DNA from: Phallus indusiatus
Taxonomy: Eukaryota > Basidiomycota > Agaricomycetes > Phallales > Phallaceae
Assembly (NCBI GenBank): GCA_027605045.1
Contig: JAQFWX010000016.1
Coordinates: forward strand, 836,551-900,550
DNA: 64,000 nt
Reading direction: 5' to 3'
Shown: positions 37,219 through 48,945 of the stretch, one piece after another
How the letters are laid out: the number at the start of each line of letters is the position of its first letter
Numbering within the stretch: the stretch's first letter is position 1
The notes under the pieces: model-generated
The model's input: the letters and a program-made list of their open reading frames with translations, nothing else
Told to the model about the DNA's origin: nothing
Databases searched by the model: none
Program-made: the position numbers and the translations under genes

Positions 37219-38980
37219 AATTCATCAAAAACCTACCATATTTTATTTTATCATGAACCTTTTTTTCTTTTCGAGTATCATACAAATTCAAATTACATCC
37301 CCAAAGCATTGCATTGAAGTTTTTCCTTCTACTTTATATCAGTATATATATTTGGCATCTTTACTCTGCTGTGTTAGTATTTTATTTTCCTTTGTTTTTC
37401 GTTTTCCCCTCTCATCGTTTTCTTCATTTTTGCTTTCGTTTTCGTTCGGATATGAGGAAGCTTTCAATTGATTGATTCTTCGTTGTACTTTATACCATTC
37501 CATTATCTCTTAAGAGGACCTAGTAACGATACCTAATTCATTCATAGAGCAATACCAGCATCCAATATCGTCCTTGATTTTGTGCCTGACGCGCCTCGCC
37601 AGAACAATGTAAGACTCGTCTCATGGCCAATAATCAATCGTTCCTTTCTTTCCACGGCTCTCAATCTTCTTATGGACAGTTCGTGTACTGCTAATTTCCA
37701 TATATATCGATCTTCTAAAACTTTTGACGGCCATCTTCGCGTGCAAAAAATATTAAGAAGCATATTTGGACATGCTCGGCTCAAAGATATATCATTACTA
37801 TCCATATCATGTTATCAATCAAATCTAGATGTAGATTGGTCGTCAGTGATGTTGCCCAAGTCCATCGACATACTCTCTGGCGCTTTGTTTTTTTCGTGGT
37901 TCCAAGGTTATGTATGGCCTTCCACTTCATTAATTTTACAGAAGGCATCTTTTATGGTCCCGCCTTCGAGTTCTATTTTGGCAAAGACAAGCCCTCTCAA
38001 AAGGCGCGGCGGTAGTTTAAGCCCGGCCTCAATCTTATTACAGCCAGTAAGTTCGAAGACACTATAACTAAAAAAAAAATTCTTGTGAGTGATTGGATCT
38101 TCAGAGCATTCACCCGCTCATTTTTAACCAAACAGAAGAGCTGTGCGTCAATCTATCATGAATCCATGATTATTCAAAGAGTCTACAAGTCCCAACTACA
38201 TATCCGACCGACTCGGACTCCTTGTCAAGTTTGATTACTACTTATCGAGATCAGTCTCTCTTGTCAACCTCTTTCCTCTTTCAGCAATGATATGAATATG
38301 AAGGGAATGCTTTCTTTGAAATGCCAATTTCATTGACATAAACAAACCCGCTCGGAATTCTTGCATTATAATCACCTTCAAGAAGCCTTTTGAACCATTA
38401 ACAAGGTAAATTAACACCAGCCCCTTAATTTAAGCATTAAGACGCTTCTTCATATCTCTCGATAATTCAAATTTGGGTGGAAGAGGATGAAAGGCAGTGA
38501 AAAGGATCTTTCTTTTTCTTTTTCTTTAAATGGAGCTAAGGTCAGTAAAATATTTGGATATAGTCCAGCATTCACGGACAGCTAGTGAATCACGCGTGGT
38601 GACCTGGGTGTAGACCGTGGGTGTTCCGATTTACCTATGTACCAGTGACGTACGAACAGGGGAAAAATGCAGAAAAGGACCTTTCTTGATCCATTATGGT
38701 TATGTGGGAGAGTAAGCCAACAGCGTCTTCCCCGAGATCTCCATAATCACTCACCCTTCTAACGATTCAGTTTTATAAGTATCAAAATAAAAACTGACAA
38801 GCATAGAATGATAATATCTGACACTGGTGTGGCCACCTCCCAACATTTATTGCTAAGCCTTCCCAGCTCACGCTTGAAGCTTCTCCGGCACTAATTAGGA
38901 CCATACTTTTTGAAAAATGTCAATTATGAATCAACTTCTTCTGTGGGTTATCTCTAAAAACTAGGGGCCGGTAACGTGGA
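37219..38980. other. intergenic with one degenerate open stretch
   Basis: On the plus strand 37582-38067 is open but lacks an ATG and competes with frames on both strands. It may be a decayed gene; I could not place it in a family. Elsewhere only AT-rich sequence was seen. Confidence 0.35.
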
Positions 38981-38999
38981 CTCAAACTTAAACCTGAAC

Positions 39000-39118
39000 A
39001 GCTTCAACCTCACCACGACCCTTCGAATTCGAAGCTTCACCGGTTTCACCTGCCAGTTGCCAAAACTTGCCATAATTGGCAGTGACAAGGCCAATCTCCT
39101 AACCAATTAAACCAAATG
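39000..39118 (-). repeat. tRNA-derived SINE-like or pseudo-tRNA sequence
   Basis: Read on the minus strand, TTTGGTTTAATTGGTTAGGA resembles an RNA polymerase III A box and D arm. It is followed by an anticodon-stem-like inverted repeat around CTTGTCACT (Asp-like GTC) and, about 55 nt later, by GCTTCGAATTCGAAGG resembling a B box and T arm. The anticodon loop and spacing are abnormal, so it is not a working tRNA. A single copy was seen in the window. Confidence 0.35.
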
Positions 39119-39730
39119 CTGTTCTTCAGTGCCTTAATCCATACAGAATCTTCTGTTCAATCATAAATTAAACTGGCTGAAATTGCGAAAGACGGTCTCG
39201 ACCAGCGTCGCGTCAATATCAATACTAGCATTAATTCGTACCTCGTTTGAAAATAGGCGATTTTCCCGGCTTTCTGGTTGTGTAACAATAATTGTAAGTC
39301 ATATCCACAATCACCTTTCACAGCAATTTAAGGAGCTCTCTAAGTTAAGACTGTATTCGAGTTTATTGCGAGTGGATGATTGAGGATGTAGGTACACTTA
39401 TGCTCGTTTGAAAATGTCAAACCATTTACTGAAGAGTCTTCACATACCATGGTTGAAAGAAGACATCAAACCGAGTATAAAAAGATAGTTGAATAGACAC
39501 AAACTTTTGGATCGATGTCGACCCATGCCAAGAACCAGCCTTCGTAGACCTGGGTGATACTGCCAGACACGGATCGTGATAAATGTTTGACAGCTTGGTC
39601 GGTCGGTGGTATGATAGAAATGATTAATATTCTGATTATATGATTGGATAAAATACATATGTCTTTCTTATTAATTAAGTTGTCCCTAGAATAAATTTAA
39701 CAACAAATGTGAAGTGCGGACCATTGCCAT

Positions 39731-41414
39731 TCATACTCCTAACGCAGCTTCGAGATCGGTCGGGTTCTGAGCGTAAGTGGTAGACTCAGACCCTTCATAA
39801 ATTCCATCATCTTCACCACTTTCTTCCTCCAGGTTACATACAGTTTCCCCCAGCTCTACGATAATGGTTTGATGCACGTGTTGGAGTACATCTTGAAACC
39901 GAGTCGAGACTGGCAACATTGTAGTACTGGCTTCTATTGACGCATAATTGCACTGACGGATATCCAGGATGAAATCGGCAATTAAAATGGCCACTACACT
40001 TGAAGTAATGTGAGAAAAAAAGGAAACGATGGTAGAGAGCAGATTTTCCTTACCTGATTCCGAAACATTCAATGGAGTGCGTTACCACTGGTTCGAAAAT
40101 CTAATTTTTGATGACAGAGAAATGGGCATTGAAGGATGTGAATAGGACTTAGGACTTACTTGATTAGAAACTGCGGAGGCAGCCGCGAAAGCAACCGCTG
40201 AGCTTGATTCACTATATGAGATGAAATGTAACAAAACATCTATGACTTAATACCCACATGCACCTAAATATGTCTAAATAATCCTCATAATGGATATTTT
40301 TTTAAACAACGGTTTCGTCAAAACTCACTTTGTCTGAGAAGTACAGTGGTAATGTTGTTTGAACTTTGTAAACCTGCCTCGCGCTTTAATTTCCACGTAT
40401 TCCAAATATCGCTTGTGGACGTGCAGAAGGCAACAAGATCGGTGAAGATGAAAGAGGCATCAGTGATTTCAGATAAAAGTTTCGGACCTATACGTTACTA
40501 TAAGCAAGTCTGACAATTAAACGTTGAACCGCCTGTTGACTACCTGACGTACCTAAGGGACTGAAGAAAACCGAAATTTGAGGACTTTATTTGTAAAGAA
40601 ACTTTTGGTATGCGTGATACTTACCCGGCTATTGTAGAATAATCTGAATAATGATGATTAGTAAAAAGCTCCGCTGTGTTATATGAGAAGTGTAACTTTA
40701 CTCAATATCGAAGTAATCATCGCCACAGTACACCCAATAATCAAAACGCCCATTAATAGTTTGTTTCCCCTTCCAATAGCATATGTTCGAGCGATCAATA
40801 GACCTAGTAAAGTGATTATACTTTATCTATGTTACTCCTCAGCAACAGGGACACTAACCTTGCGCACCGATAGTGAAAAGTATGTAAACAAACCCTGCAA
40901 TCCCGTATGGGATGACACAAATTCTATAGCCCATTAAACTAAAAAATTATCTGGGCTACAAAAGCACAAAGCTTTACCGTGTTATCTTGTGAGTGTCAGT
41001 ACTACCCTAGTATCTATCAAGAAAACCAGACTTACTACTCTCAAAACAACTAAGAGAAGGAGTCCTTGGATAATAAAAATACCGTATTTTGTGCAGATAT
41101 AGAGAAAAACGGGAAGACTATATGGCTTGGACCATATGTATTTTATTTCTTGAGGAAGTTTCAACACGATAGAGTACAGAAGGATGGCTTTCAAATTTCA
41201 GGAATCAGTGACGTCAGGATAGAATTATTAAAAGGCATGCAGTGGTCTCACTAAAAGCACTGATAATAATGCAACTGGCAACGAATCTAGTTTTAGCAAG
41301 GTCAATAAAAATACTTCAAGCTGTGTTGAAAGAGACGACATACGTGGAATATACTTCCTGGCTCTTGTGCATGTCAGGAGTCTCGCATAGAAATGTAACC
41401 CATAGTTTGGTCAT
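39731..41414 (-). CDS. DUF6533-type seven-helix membrane protein, copy C
   Basis: An inverted, more diverged paralogue of copies A and B about 20 kb away, with the same exon plan. The start is MTKLWVTFLCETPDMHKSQE (ATG at 41412-41414). The 8-nt micro-exons are ATAACACG (40978-40985) and TCCCTTAG (40553-40560, minus-strand sense), in the same phases as in A. Shared segments include LLIARTYAIG, LLMGVLIIGCTVAMITSIL, ASFIFTDLVAFCTSTSDIW, WKLKREAGLQ and FILDIRQCNYASIE. The tail is longer and acidic (EEESGEDDGIYEGSES). In-frame stops after VVSF and between exons fall inside introns with valid GT...AG ends. It appears intact. Confidence 0.8.
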
Positions 41415-42749
41415 TGAAAAGGGATCACCGAAAACTTTGTAAGGAGTCTGGAGGAGTTGGTATGACTCCGGAATGCCAGACTCTTTCGTTAAATACTCGA
41501 GCTAACGACGAGCCAGGGGATCGCAGATACAACTAAACACTAAGAGGTGTCAACGGCGATTTTGAATCGGCGGCACTATATTCTGTCTCATAGTCTTAAG
41601 AGAGAGAGAGGGTGGATCTGTTGTCTGTGCAGTGTAATCGAGAATACCGGCGAATCATAGCTGGTGGCGCCGTCGTGGGGGACCGTGGACGGACTCCGAG
41701 ACGGACTCCGAGTTCAACACCATTCATCAGAAAAGTCTCACGCACTCAAAACCTGTCTCGCTTTACAAAGGCCTACACAATATTACATGGCTCGGAGTAG
41801 CCACTGGTACTTACCATAGACCGGAAGGATTGTCGATGTTTTTTCCCGATGCTGCGCCAGTGGTGATTCCTGTGGAAATCAACGCCAGCAATCAATTCTG
41901 AATCGAGAACATTATCAATCCGACGCTTAAATATACATATTGAGAATATAGAGAAGGAGAGAAGGAACGGGGGTTCGGTAATGAGTGTATGACCGATCAA
42001 AAGAAAGTCTGAGCGGAGTAACAATCACGACATGACTAGGCGTACACAACACCGCCTTGTAAGTTGCTCACACATGCAGAACACTGGTTTAGACTCAAAA
42101 ATTCTCGTTAGCAGATCCAGCGGAGGCACTGTAGATGTTTGTATTATAAGAAGCCGACAACAAACACAATTAGACAAATTGACTGCGGACAACTTGTCAG
42201 ATATAGTGTTCGGACTGTCGACACAGTTGCCATACTCGCCGTCTGGCACCAATGGATCGTGCGATTTTTCGTGAGTGCATCTCCATACAATCAGGCTTTC
42301 ATATAACTCGCTTGAATCATCACTTTATGAAATGTTTAGTTCGAATTCACATTATTCGTGCACCAGTCAGCGGACGTAATCCGAGTTCAACTCCTTATAT
42401 ATCCGCGTCAGCTCTAAGATGCACTTAGCTGGATCACTACAGTGATGGTAGATACAGCCACGGCATGCTATCGGGCTGCTCTGTGCCGCGTTGCCACTGC
42501 CTAGCAAAGCTTCGAAACGAACCATAGGCGTTAATTTCTGTCAAAGATAAGTTTAGCATGTGAATGTGAATTATGTGGATGGATTCTTGAAACCTGACAA
42601 ATTTGAATGCTCATGGGAATTTCTTTGCTTGTTTACTTTCCGAACACACGTACGAAGCTTAACAGGTATTATTCAGTCCTCCACATCTCGTTGCAAATTT
42701 GCCTAATAGCAATTGCTCTCAACTTCTCTTATATATTATAAAAGTCACA
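41415..42749. other. intergenic, upstream of the NLR
   Basis: No gene supported. A 12-bp unit ACGGACTCCGAG occurs twice in tandem at about 41689-41712. Short open stretches here conflict between strands and show no recognisable product. Confidence 0.4.
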
Positions 42750-45700
42750 ATGTCGGTAGATTTATCAATATTAGCAACAGAAAAATGATGTTTTTTTTGC
42801 AGGCTGGAGCAGTATCGATATACGATCTTCGGTACGAAATCATTTATAGGACCTAAACCGCAGCTCTAAAATTTATATTTTCAGACATTAAACTGACAAA
42901 ACCTCCCATTCCTTGCCTGAAGATTCACAAACGAATCTTCCTAATTAAAATCACCAAAATTGCCGGTGAAAATAGAGAAATATTGAGGTTAGGTGAAGGG
43001 AAGTTTGATAAAGATCAGGTTACTTGGAGCGAACAGATTCTGTAAAGGTTTCAAGTCTGATAAGTTACTGGCTTCATGACTAACCAGAAATAGCTTTGAT
43101 GTGACGGCCGTGTTTACCATTAACGTCAAGATTTTTATGGGGAAGGAGAAAAAGCAGATAAAAGGGAAGAGGCGAAATGGCGAACTGAAAACCATCGGAG
43201 AGTTTACGACTACCATGTCTGATCTTCTTAATATCTCTTCTGGTACATTTCACAATTTCATTATCGTTCTCATTCAAACATCATTTCAGGAGAATGCAAT
43301 TTCGAATTGCGCAAGAAGAGTCAGCTAAACTTCAAAGTCAAAGAAGATCGCTTCAAAGATATCCTCAACAAATCAAAACAGCAGAGCGAGAATGTTCATT
43401 TTGGGGAAGGGATTGGGAAGTCCTGGTCCACGTTTCTTACTTATCTCGGAGTCGTGAAGGCAGCAATAGATCCTGTTGCTTCGGTCTGCATTTCACAATC
43501 TCTAGCTCGTAAATCAATCCTAAATAGTAACGTAGATGAATCCATGGGCCCGGAAAATCTGGAATATTGTATTAATAATTCCAGATGTGAGAGAGCGCAC
43601 TTCCACTTTGTTTACAACAGCTCACTACTTTTTGGTCAGATTCTTCAGGCGAATAGCACTCGGACAAACCATGTCAAAGAATTACTGGAGAGATTGTCGT
43701 TCATTTACGAATACATAGATGAAGCGGACCGACTGTCTGTTCTTAGAGATATTCGAATTGATCAACTGAGACTTCTTATCGACAAAACTTGCGAATGTGT
43801 CGAATTCATTAAGGATTATGTTGAGAACAATTTAGGTAGCTACCTCTTCTTTTTCTTTCCGTTTTCGAATCAATGCAAGCTGCAGTATTTCATGTTTTAT
43901 TTAGCCACCAATCTCATAAAAGGGCCGATCTTGGACAGCAGAATTTCGAAATTCAAAAAATCGCTGGATCGAATCTTGGAAAATAATCAAGATTTCCTGT
44001 CGCTCAATATAGCATCAAACATTGGTGAGTGCTTGTCATTCACTAGTACGTGTACCTGATTCCTTATGTATAACTGTCAGAAATTTTCAATCTCCTTGAT
44101 GATATACCATATGCCAGTGATGTCGGAATTGTTGAGGGGAAAAAATGTCTGGAGGGAACTCGAGAAGCGCTCATCAAAGAGATAGAGCAGTGGGTTAACA
44201 AGGATACGACCGAACGTGTTCTCATTCTCAGCGGACAGGCCGGAACTGGGAAGTCCGCGGTCGCTCACACAGTTGCAAAACATTTAAACGATCGACTTGG
44301 ATCGTTCTTCTGCTTTAATCGAAGTAATAAGGAAATGTTTAAGTTTTTATTTAGCACTATTTCTCGCAACTTGGCCGATCGCAATGTCTTGTGGAACAAA
44401 AATCTCGTACAGGCCGTTCAAGACATTGCGATAAGAAAGTCGCCGGATCCCGAAACACAATTTAACGAAATGATCATCAAACTCTCGAAAGGGACGACTA
44501 AACGAATGGTTATCATCATTGATGCCTTGGACGAGAGCGGTGACCGGTGACCCAACGGAGCGCAAGGTTCTTCTGCACTTGCTTTTCAATAGAAGTTTAG
44601 AGCTTCCGAGCAACTACCGTATAATAATAACGTCTCGTCCCGAACACGACATCGAACGATTCCATCAACACCCAAACGTTATCTGTAAAAACATGGCAGA
44701 CATTGATCCCGCTAATACACTAAATGACATCCAACAATTCATCTCTTCCGAGCTTTCCGGCGTGGCAGAGGTTTTGGATACCGTGGACAGAAATTGGCAC
44801 ATTTCATTAGCCCAAAAGGCCCAGAGTCTTTTTCAGTGGGCGAAAATTGCATGCAGCTACATTCTAGAACTCGAAGGCTTAGAAGCAGCGCAGCGACTAA
44901 GGATCGTTCTTTCGAAACCAGTGACTTCCTTGCACGAAATATACCACCGAATTCTCGATGCCCAGCCAGGCTGTCAATTTCATAGCTATCTCATACCGTT
45001 GAAAACGTGCGTCGGAGCAATCATAGTTGCACGGAAGCCACTTTCAGTTTCGGACCTGCAGGCATTTTTCGGACCTATTTGCGGGGATAGTCGGGACGTC
45101 AAAGTTGTATTGAAGGTGTTGAATTCCCTGTTTATTGGCATCAGTGAACCCACCGTCAAACTTCGACCAATACATACCTCACTTTTTGACTTCTTCCTTG
45201 ATCCTGAACAAAAGCCGGGGACTCCGAATCGGTATTACATCGATACGTCGAACCAAAGCTCTTTCACGCAAGCGTGTTTACAGGTCATGAACAGAATGCT
45301 TCGGTTCAACATATGCGGACTGGAAACATCACACTTGCGCAATCGAGACGTACCAAATTTTGATTCTCGAGTAGCAGAAGCAATCCCATCATACTTGTCA
45401 TATTCATGTTGCTTTTGGACATACCATTTGGAGTATTCAAGCTTGGTTGACGAGCTTCTGGATCAAATTTATGATTTGATGCGCTATAAATTACTGTATT
45501 TGTTTGAGGCTCTTAGTCTTTTGGCAGAGGTTAACCATGGTCGTTATGGGATGCAGATGCTAAGAAATAAAATAAAAGTAAGTATCCTTTTTTTTATGAG
45601 GGTAACAGCATCCGACGATTAGGTTTTATAGGATAAGGTCCCGGGATTAGCTGCGGGAGCAGCCGAGGCATCACAGTTTGTTTTCGAGTTTGGAAGAATG

Positions 45701-48235
45701 ATGACGGAAAGCACACCGCATCTTTACCTTTCGGCCCTTCCCTACATCTCAAATGGATCATTCCTATCCCCGCTGCAATATTTCCCTCAATACCCGCAGC
45801 TTTTTAGCATGGATGCCGGTCGACGTATAACACTCTGGCCTCGAATCAAAGACACAGTTATGCAAAGGCACCCTTCAGCATACCCAGAAGTGGTCAAGTT
45901 CTCTCCTAAAGGCAGAAAAATCGCAACTGGCTATGACAATGGAGATTTGTGGGTGTGGGATTATGTCACTGGTGAAATTCTCCACCAAGTGAGCCCTAAA
46001 GCAGATGTGCCCAAGACTGCCGTGTGCGATTTGGTATTTTCGTTGAATGAAGAACTGGTTTACTGTTCTTTCATCGATGGAAGTATTTTGGCTTGGGAAA
46101 TGAAGACGGGGAAGTTTGTGTATGACTCCGATCAAAAACTTGAACTTGCCCCAGGGGAACTTGACTCTTGCATTATCTCTCCGGATGGACGTTATTGTGT
46201 CTTCATATGCTATAAGACTTTGTCATTCTACGAGAGAAAGACTCATTTGAAACTCTTCGAGGATAATTCATACCAATTCGCAAATATGTTCTCTCCAAGT
46301 GGAAGATTTTTCGGCTTTCGGTCTCACCATCATCATGGGGTGTTACGCCTTTGGGATACTCAAAAGAAGATATTCATCCCCTTTGCCCCGTTCACCAATT
46401 TTTGGAAACTAGTGGCAGTCAGCGATCAATACATCGTCATCCGTACCAATTCTGCTTACGAAGCCAGGGATATACAAACAGGTAGAATGGTTAGCCAGTT
46501 TGTACCAGAGTCGCATGAAGTAATATGTGCATTTTCCACGAATGGAGAATATATGCTTGGTTCTGAAGGGAAGAAGCGCTGGATCTGGGAGATATCCACG
46601 GGAGAAGTCTCACAGCGTTCTGTGAGGCACAATCGCCGTGCCGCTCTACCCGCTTTATCATCAGACTCGAGACACATAGCATTCGCTATATCCAAAGAAA
46701 CGCATGTCTTAGCATGGGATGACATCGATCAGGAGGTTCTGGATGGAGAAGACGATGGTGATGCTGAAGAAGGGATAGGTTCCTATCCAGATGATTACAA
46801 AGCTTGGCTCAAAGGTCGACATCTTGTTTGGAAGGAGAACGGTGTGGTGGGAAGAGGACGTATTCGAATCCAGGATGGTGCCCCGGGAATGACAGTCTCT
46901 CAGGACAGCCAAATTAAAATTGATCTCATGGGTGGGCTGCTTGTTGAAGTCTCCCCGGAAAATAACCATTGGTCTATAGCTTATGCTCGTGCCGAGGCGC
47001 TTTGTATTTGGAATGTCGATGAAAAGACGGAGTTCATGTTAGACAATTCGGGTCAACAATTGCGTATTCTCGCATTTTCTATGACTGGTGACTATCTTAT
47101 CAGTTGTGATTACGAGAACACCATCAATGTATGGGATGTCCGTACCTATACTTTGATCAGCTGCGGTCAATCATCACACTTGGTGACTGCTCTTGATTTC
47201 TCTCCATCGGGAACCACGTTTTGGGTTGCATATCAATCAAACGGATATGCCTTCTTCATCGAGGAACAGGATTCGAAATCACGAAAAACCATAAACGGAC
47301 CCTTTCTGCATGATTCATGTGTGCATTCCATCTCCGTCTCTTTCAATAACGCGTATATCTGCGTGTGTTCTGCTAAATCACTTGATGCAGAGTTTCCAAA
47401 CAAACTGTGCATTTTAGATTACACAACGGGTGCAAGCATCAAGTGTTCAGATACGCAAAAGGCTCCGGTATTCTCCCCATATCGAAACTACGTTGCTTTT
47501 ATATCTATGAAGGATCGAGGAAAAGCTCAACTTTGGGACCTGGAGAAGGACATTGCGCAAGACGAGCTCCCTTTTGACGGTCGGATCAGGGTGTTTGGTT
47601 TCTCTAATGACTCTAAGCGAATATTTTTCTTGAATGATATTGGCGGAATGATACACATCGATATCTGGGACAGCAAGACTAGGACGCTAATCATGCAGCG
47701 TCACCTCGCAAAGTCTCTATGGGATTGGACTTGGAAATCGCACGCAATAGCATTAGATGGAGATAGCCTCTTGTCGGTTGGTGCATATGGAATCGGGAGA
47801 ATCTGGGATTTGCGTGTACATGAAATCATCATGCGTCTTCATGATGATGATGATTATAATTCACTGTCCAGTATGACACCCGGGCATTTCCAAACCAGAC
47901 GGTACGAGTCTATTGGCTGTCCAATCAAATACTTCATTCAGGGTTTTGCTAGGTTAATTGAAGACTGCAAATTAAACTCCAGAGATACTCAAGTACTAGA
48001 TTATGCACTGGCAACATGGGATAAAGTAGGCTTTTCACCTGGTGCGGAATTAGTGGATGGCTGGGTACTGGGTCCGGGTGGTGAACTCTTATTCTGGGTA
48101 CCGCAGAAAATGCGAAAGAGTTTGTGGTATCCAAGCGTGTCATCCATGACCACTAAAATACCCACAAAACTCAATTTTGACAAATTTGTTCATGGTACGA
48201 ATTGGACAGAATGCGAAAAGCCACCGAAATTTTGA
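42750..48235 (+). CDS. NACHT-WD40 NLR (STAND protein) with C2-like N-terminus, frameshifted
   Basis: A STAND/NLR-type protein; fungal relatives act in non-self recognition and programmed cell death. The N-terminal region (from 42885) resembles a C2 domain: FLIKITKIAGENREIL, VTWSEQILFDVTAVFTINVK, IGEFTTTMSDLLN, LNFKVKED. An alpha-helical linker follows. The NACHT domain has Walker A LILSGQAGTGKSAVAHTVAK and Walker B MVIIIDALDESGD, followed by RIIITSRPEHDIERF (sensor 1). Then come helical regions and, from 45698, about eleven WD40-like repeats (GDLWVWDYVTGE, NTINVWDVRTYT, GRIWDLRVHE). A tandem duplication of GGTGACC (44539-44545 and 44546-44552) puts a TGA at 44548-44550. Removing one unit restores the expected DESGDPTERKVLLHLL, so this allele should stop just after Walker B. 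The 5' end is unresolved: exon 42803-42831 and the ATG at 42750 do not join in a consistent frame. Confidence 0.85.
44539..44552 (+). repeat. 7-bp tandem duplication causing frameshift
   Basis: Two adjacent perfect copies of GGTGACC in the NLR coding sequence, immediately after the Walker B motif. The upstream frame ends at TGA 44548-44550 inside the second copy; the downstream frame resumes as PTERKVLLHLLF. Confidence 0.9.
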
Positions 48236-48945
48236 CGTTTACTACTATCATCTTCTGTATTATGATTGACACTACAACCATTTTCTAGTTCAATATATCG
48301 CAATTATACGCGTAAATTGAAAAAAAAAAAAAGACAGAATATAGATCCGCGTACGAGTGTTCAACATAGAAGTGGAGGTGTAGAGCAGATTTGATGCTGA
48401 GTTTGCCTCAGTGCTACACATCTCTAGCTTGTCAATGAGCGCCCTGCGAATGTGACTGGGAGAAGAGGACGGTCAGTAATTAAGTCTCTGAGAGGTTGAT
48501 CTATGGCTGTAATTATGTGTGCTCTTGAAACAGGGGCTCGGTCAGTAAAGGAACGTCTGACGGCGTCGAACTCATGAGGTATTGTTGTGCACAATATATA
48601 AAAATCAAGTACTATTAATTCGAGTGGCATGTGATACCGAACTACTAGCATTGGCCTCCGAGTTATGACAAGAATTCGAATGAATGCCATAGAAAAACCC
48701 GATCTTATATATTTACGTATATAAAGGATACACAGACCGATTTATTAATTAACACGCTTAGTCCACTATGCAATTAAACTATACAACATACGCAGGATTA
48801 GAACGATGGTGAGGAGGGGATGGAGAAATGGCCTAAAGAGTTATAAAAACAAGCATTGAAGACTCTCAGAGTAACAGTGAAAACGAGCAAGGGAGAAAAA
48901 GGGAGAAAGAGAGAGAACGGAGTCTAATTTAAAATCTCCAACCTT
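48236..48945. other. intergenic
   Basis: Convergent 3' flanks of the NLR and the FAS1 gene. It contains a 12-nt A run near 48320-48331. No gene recognised. Confidence 0.45.

Noticed and set aside
37582..38067. 161-codon open stretch
   Set aside because: Starts with GTG only, overlaps other frames of similar length, no motif; kept only as a note on the intergenic region.
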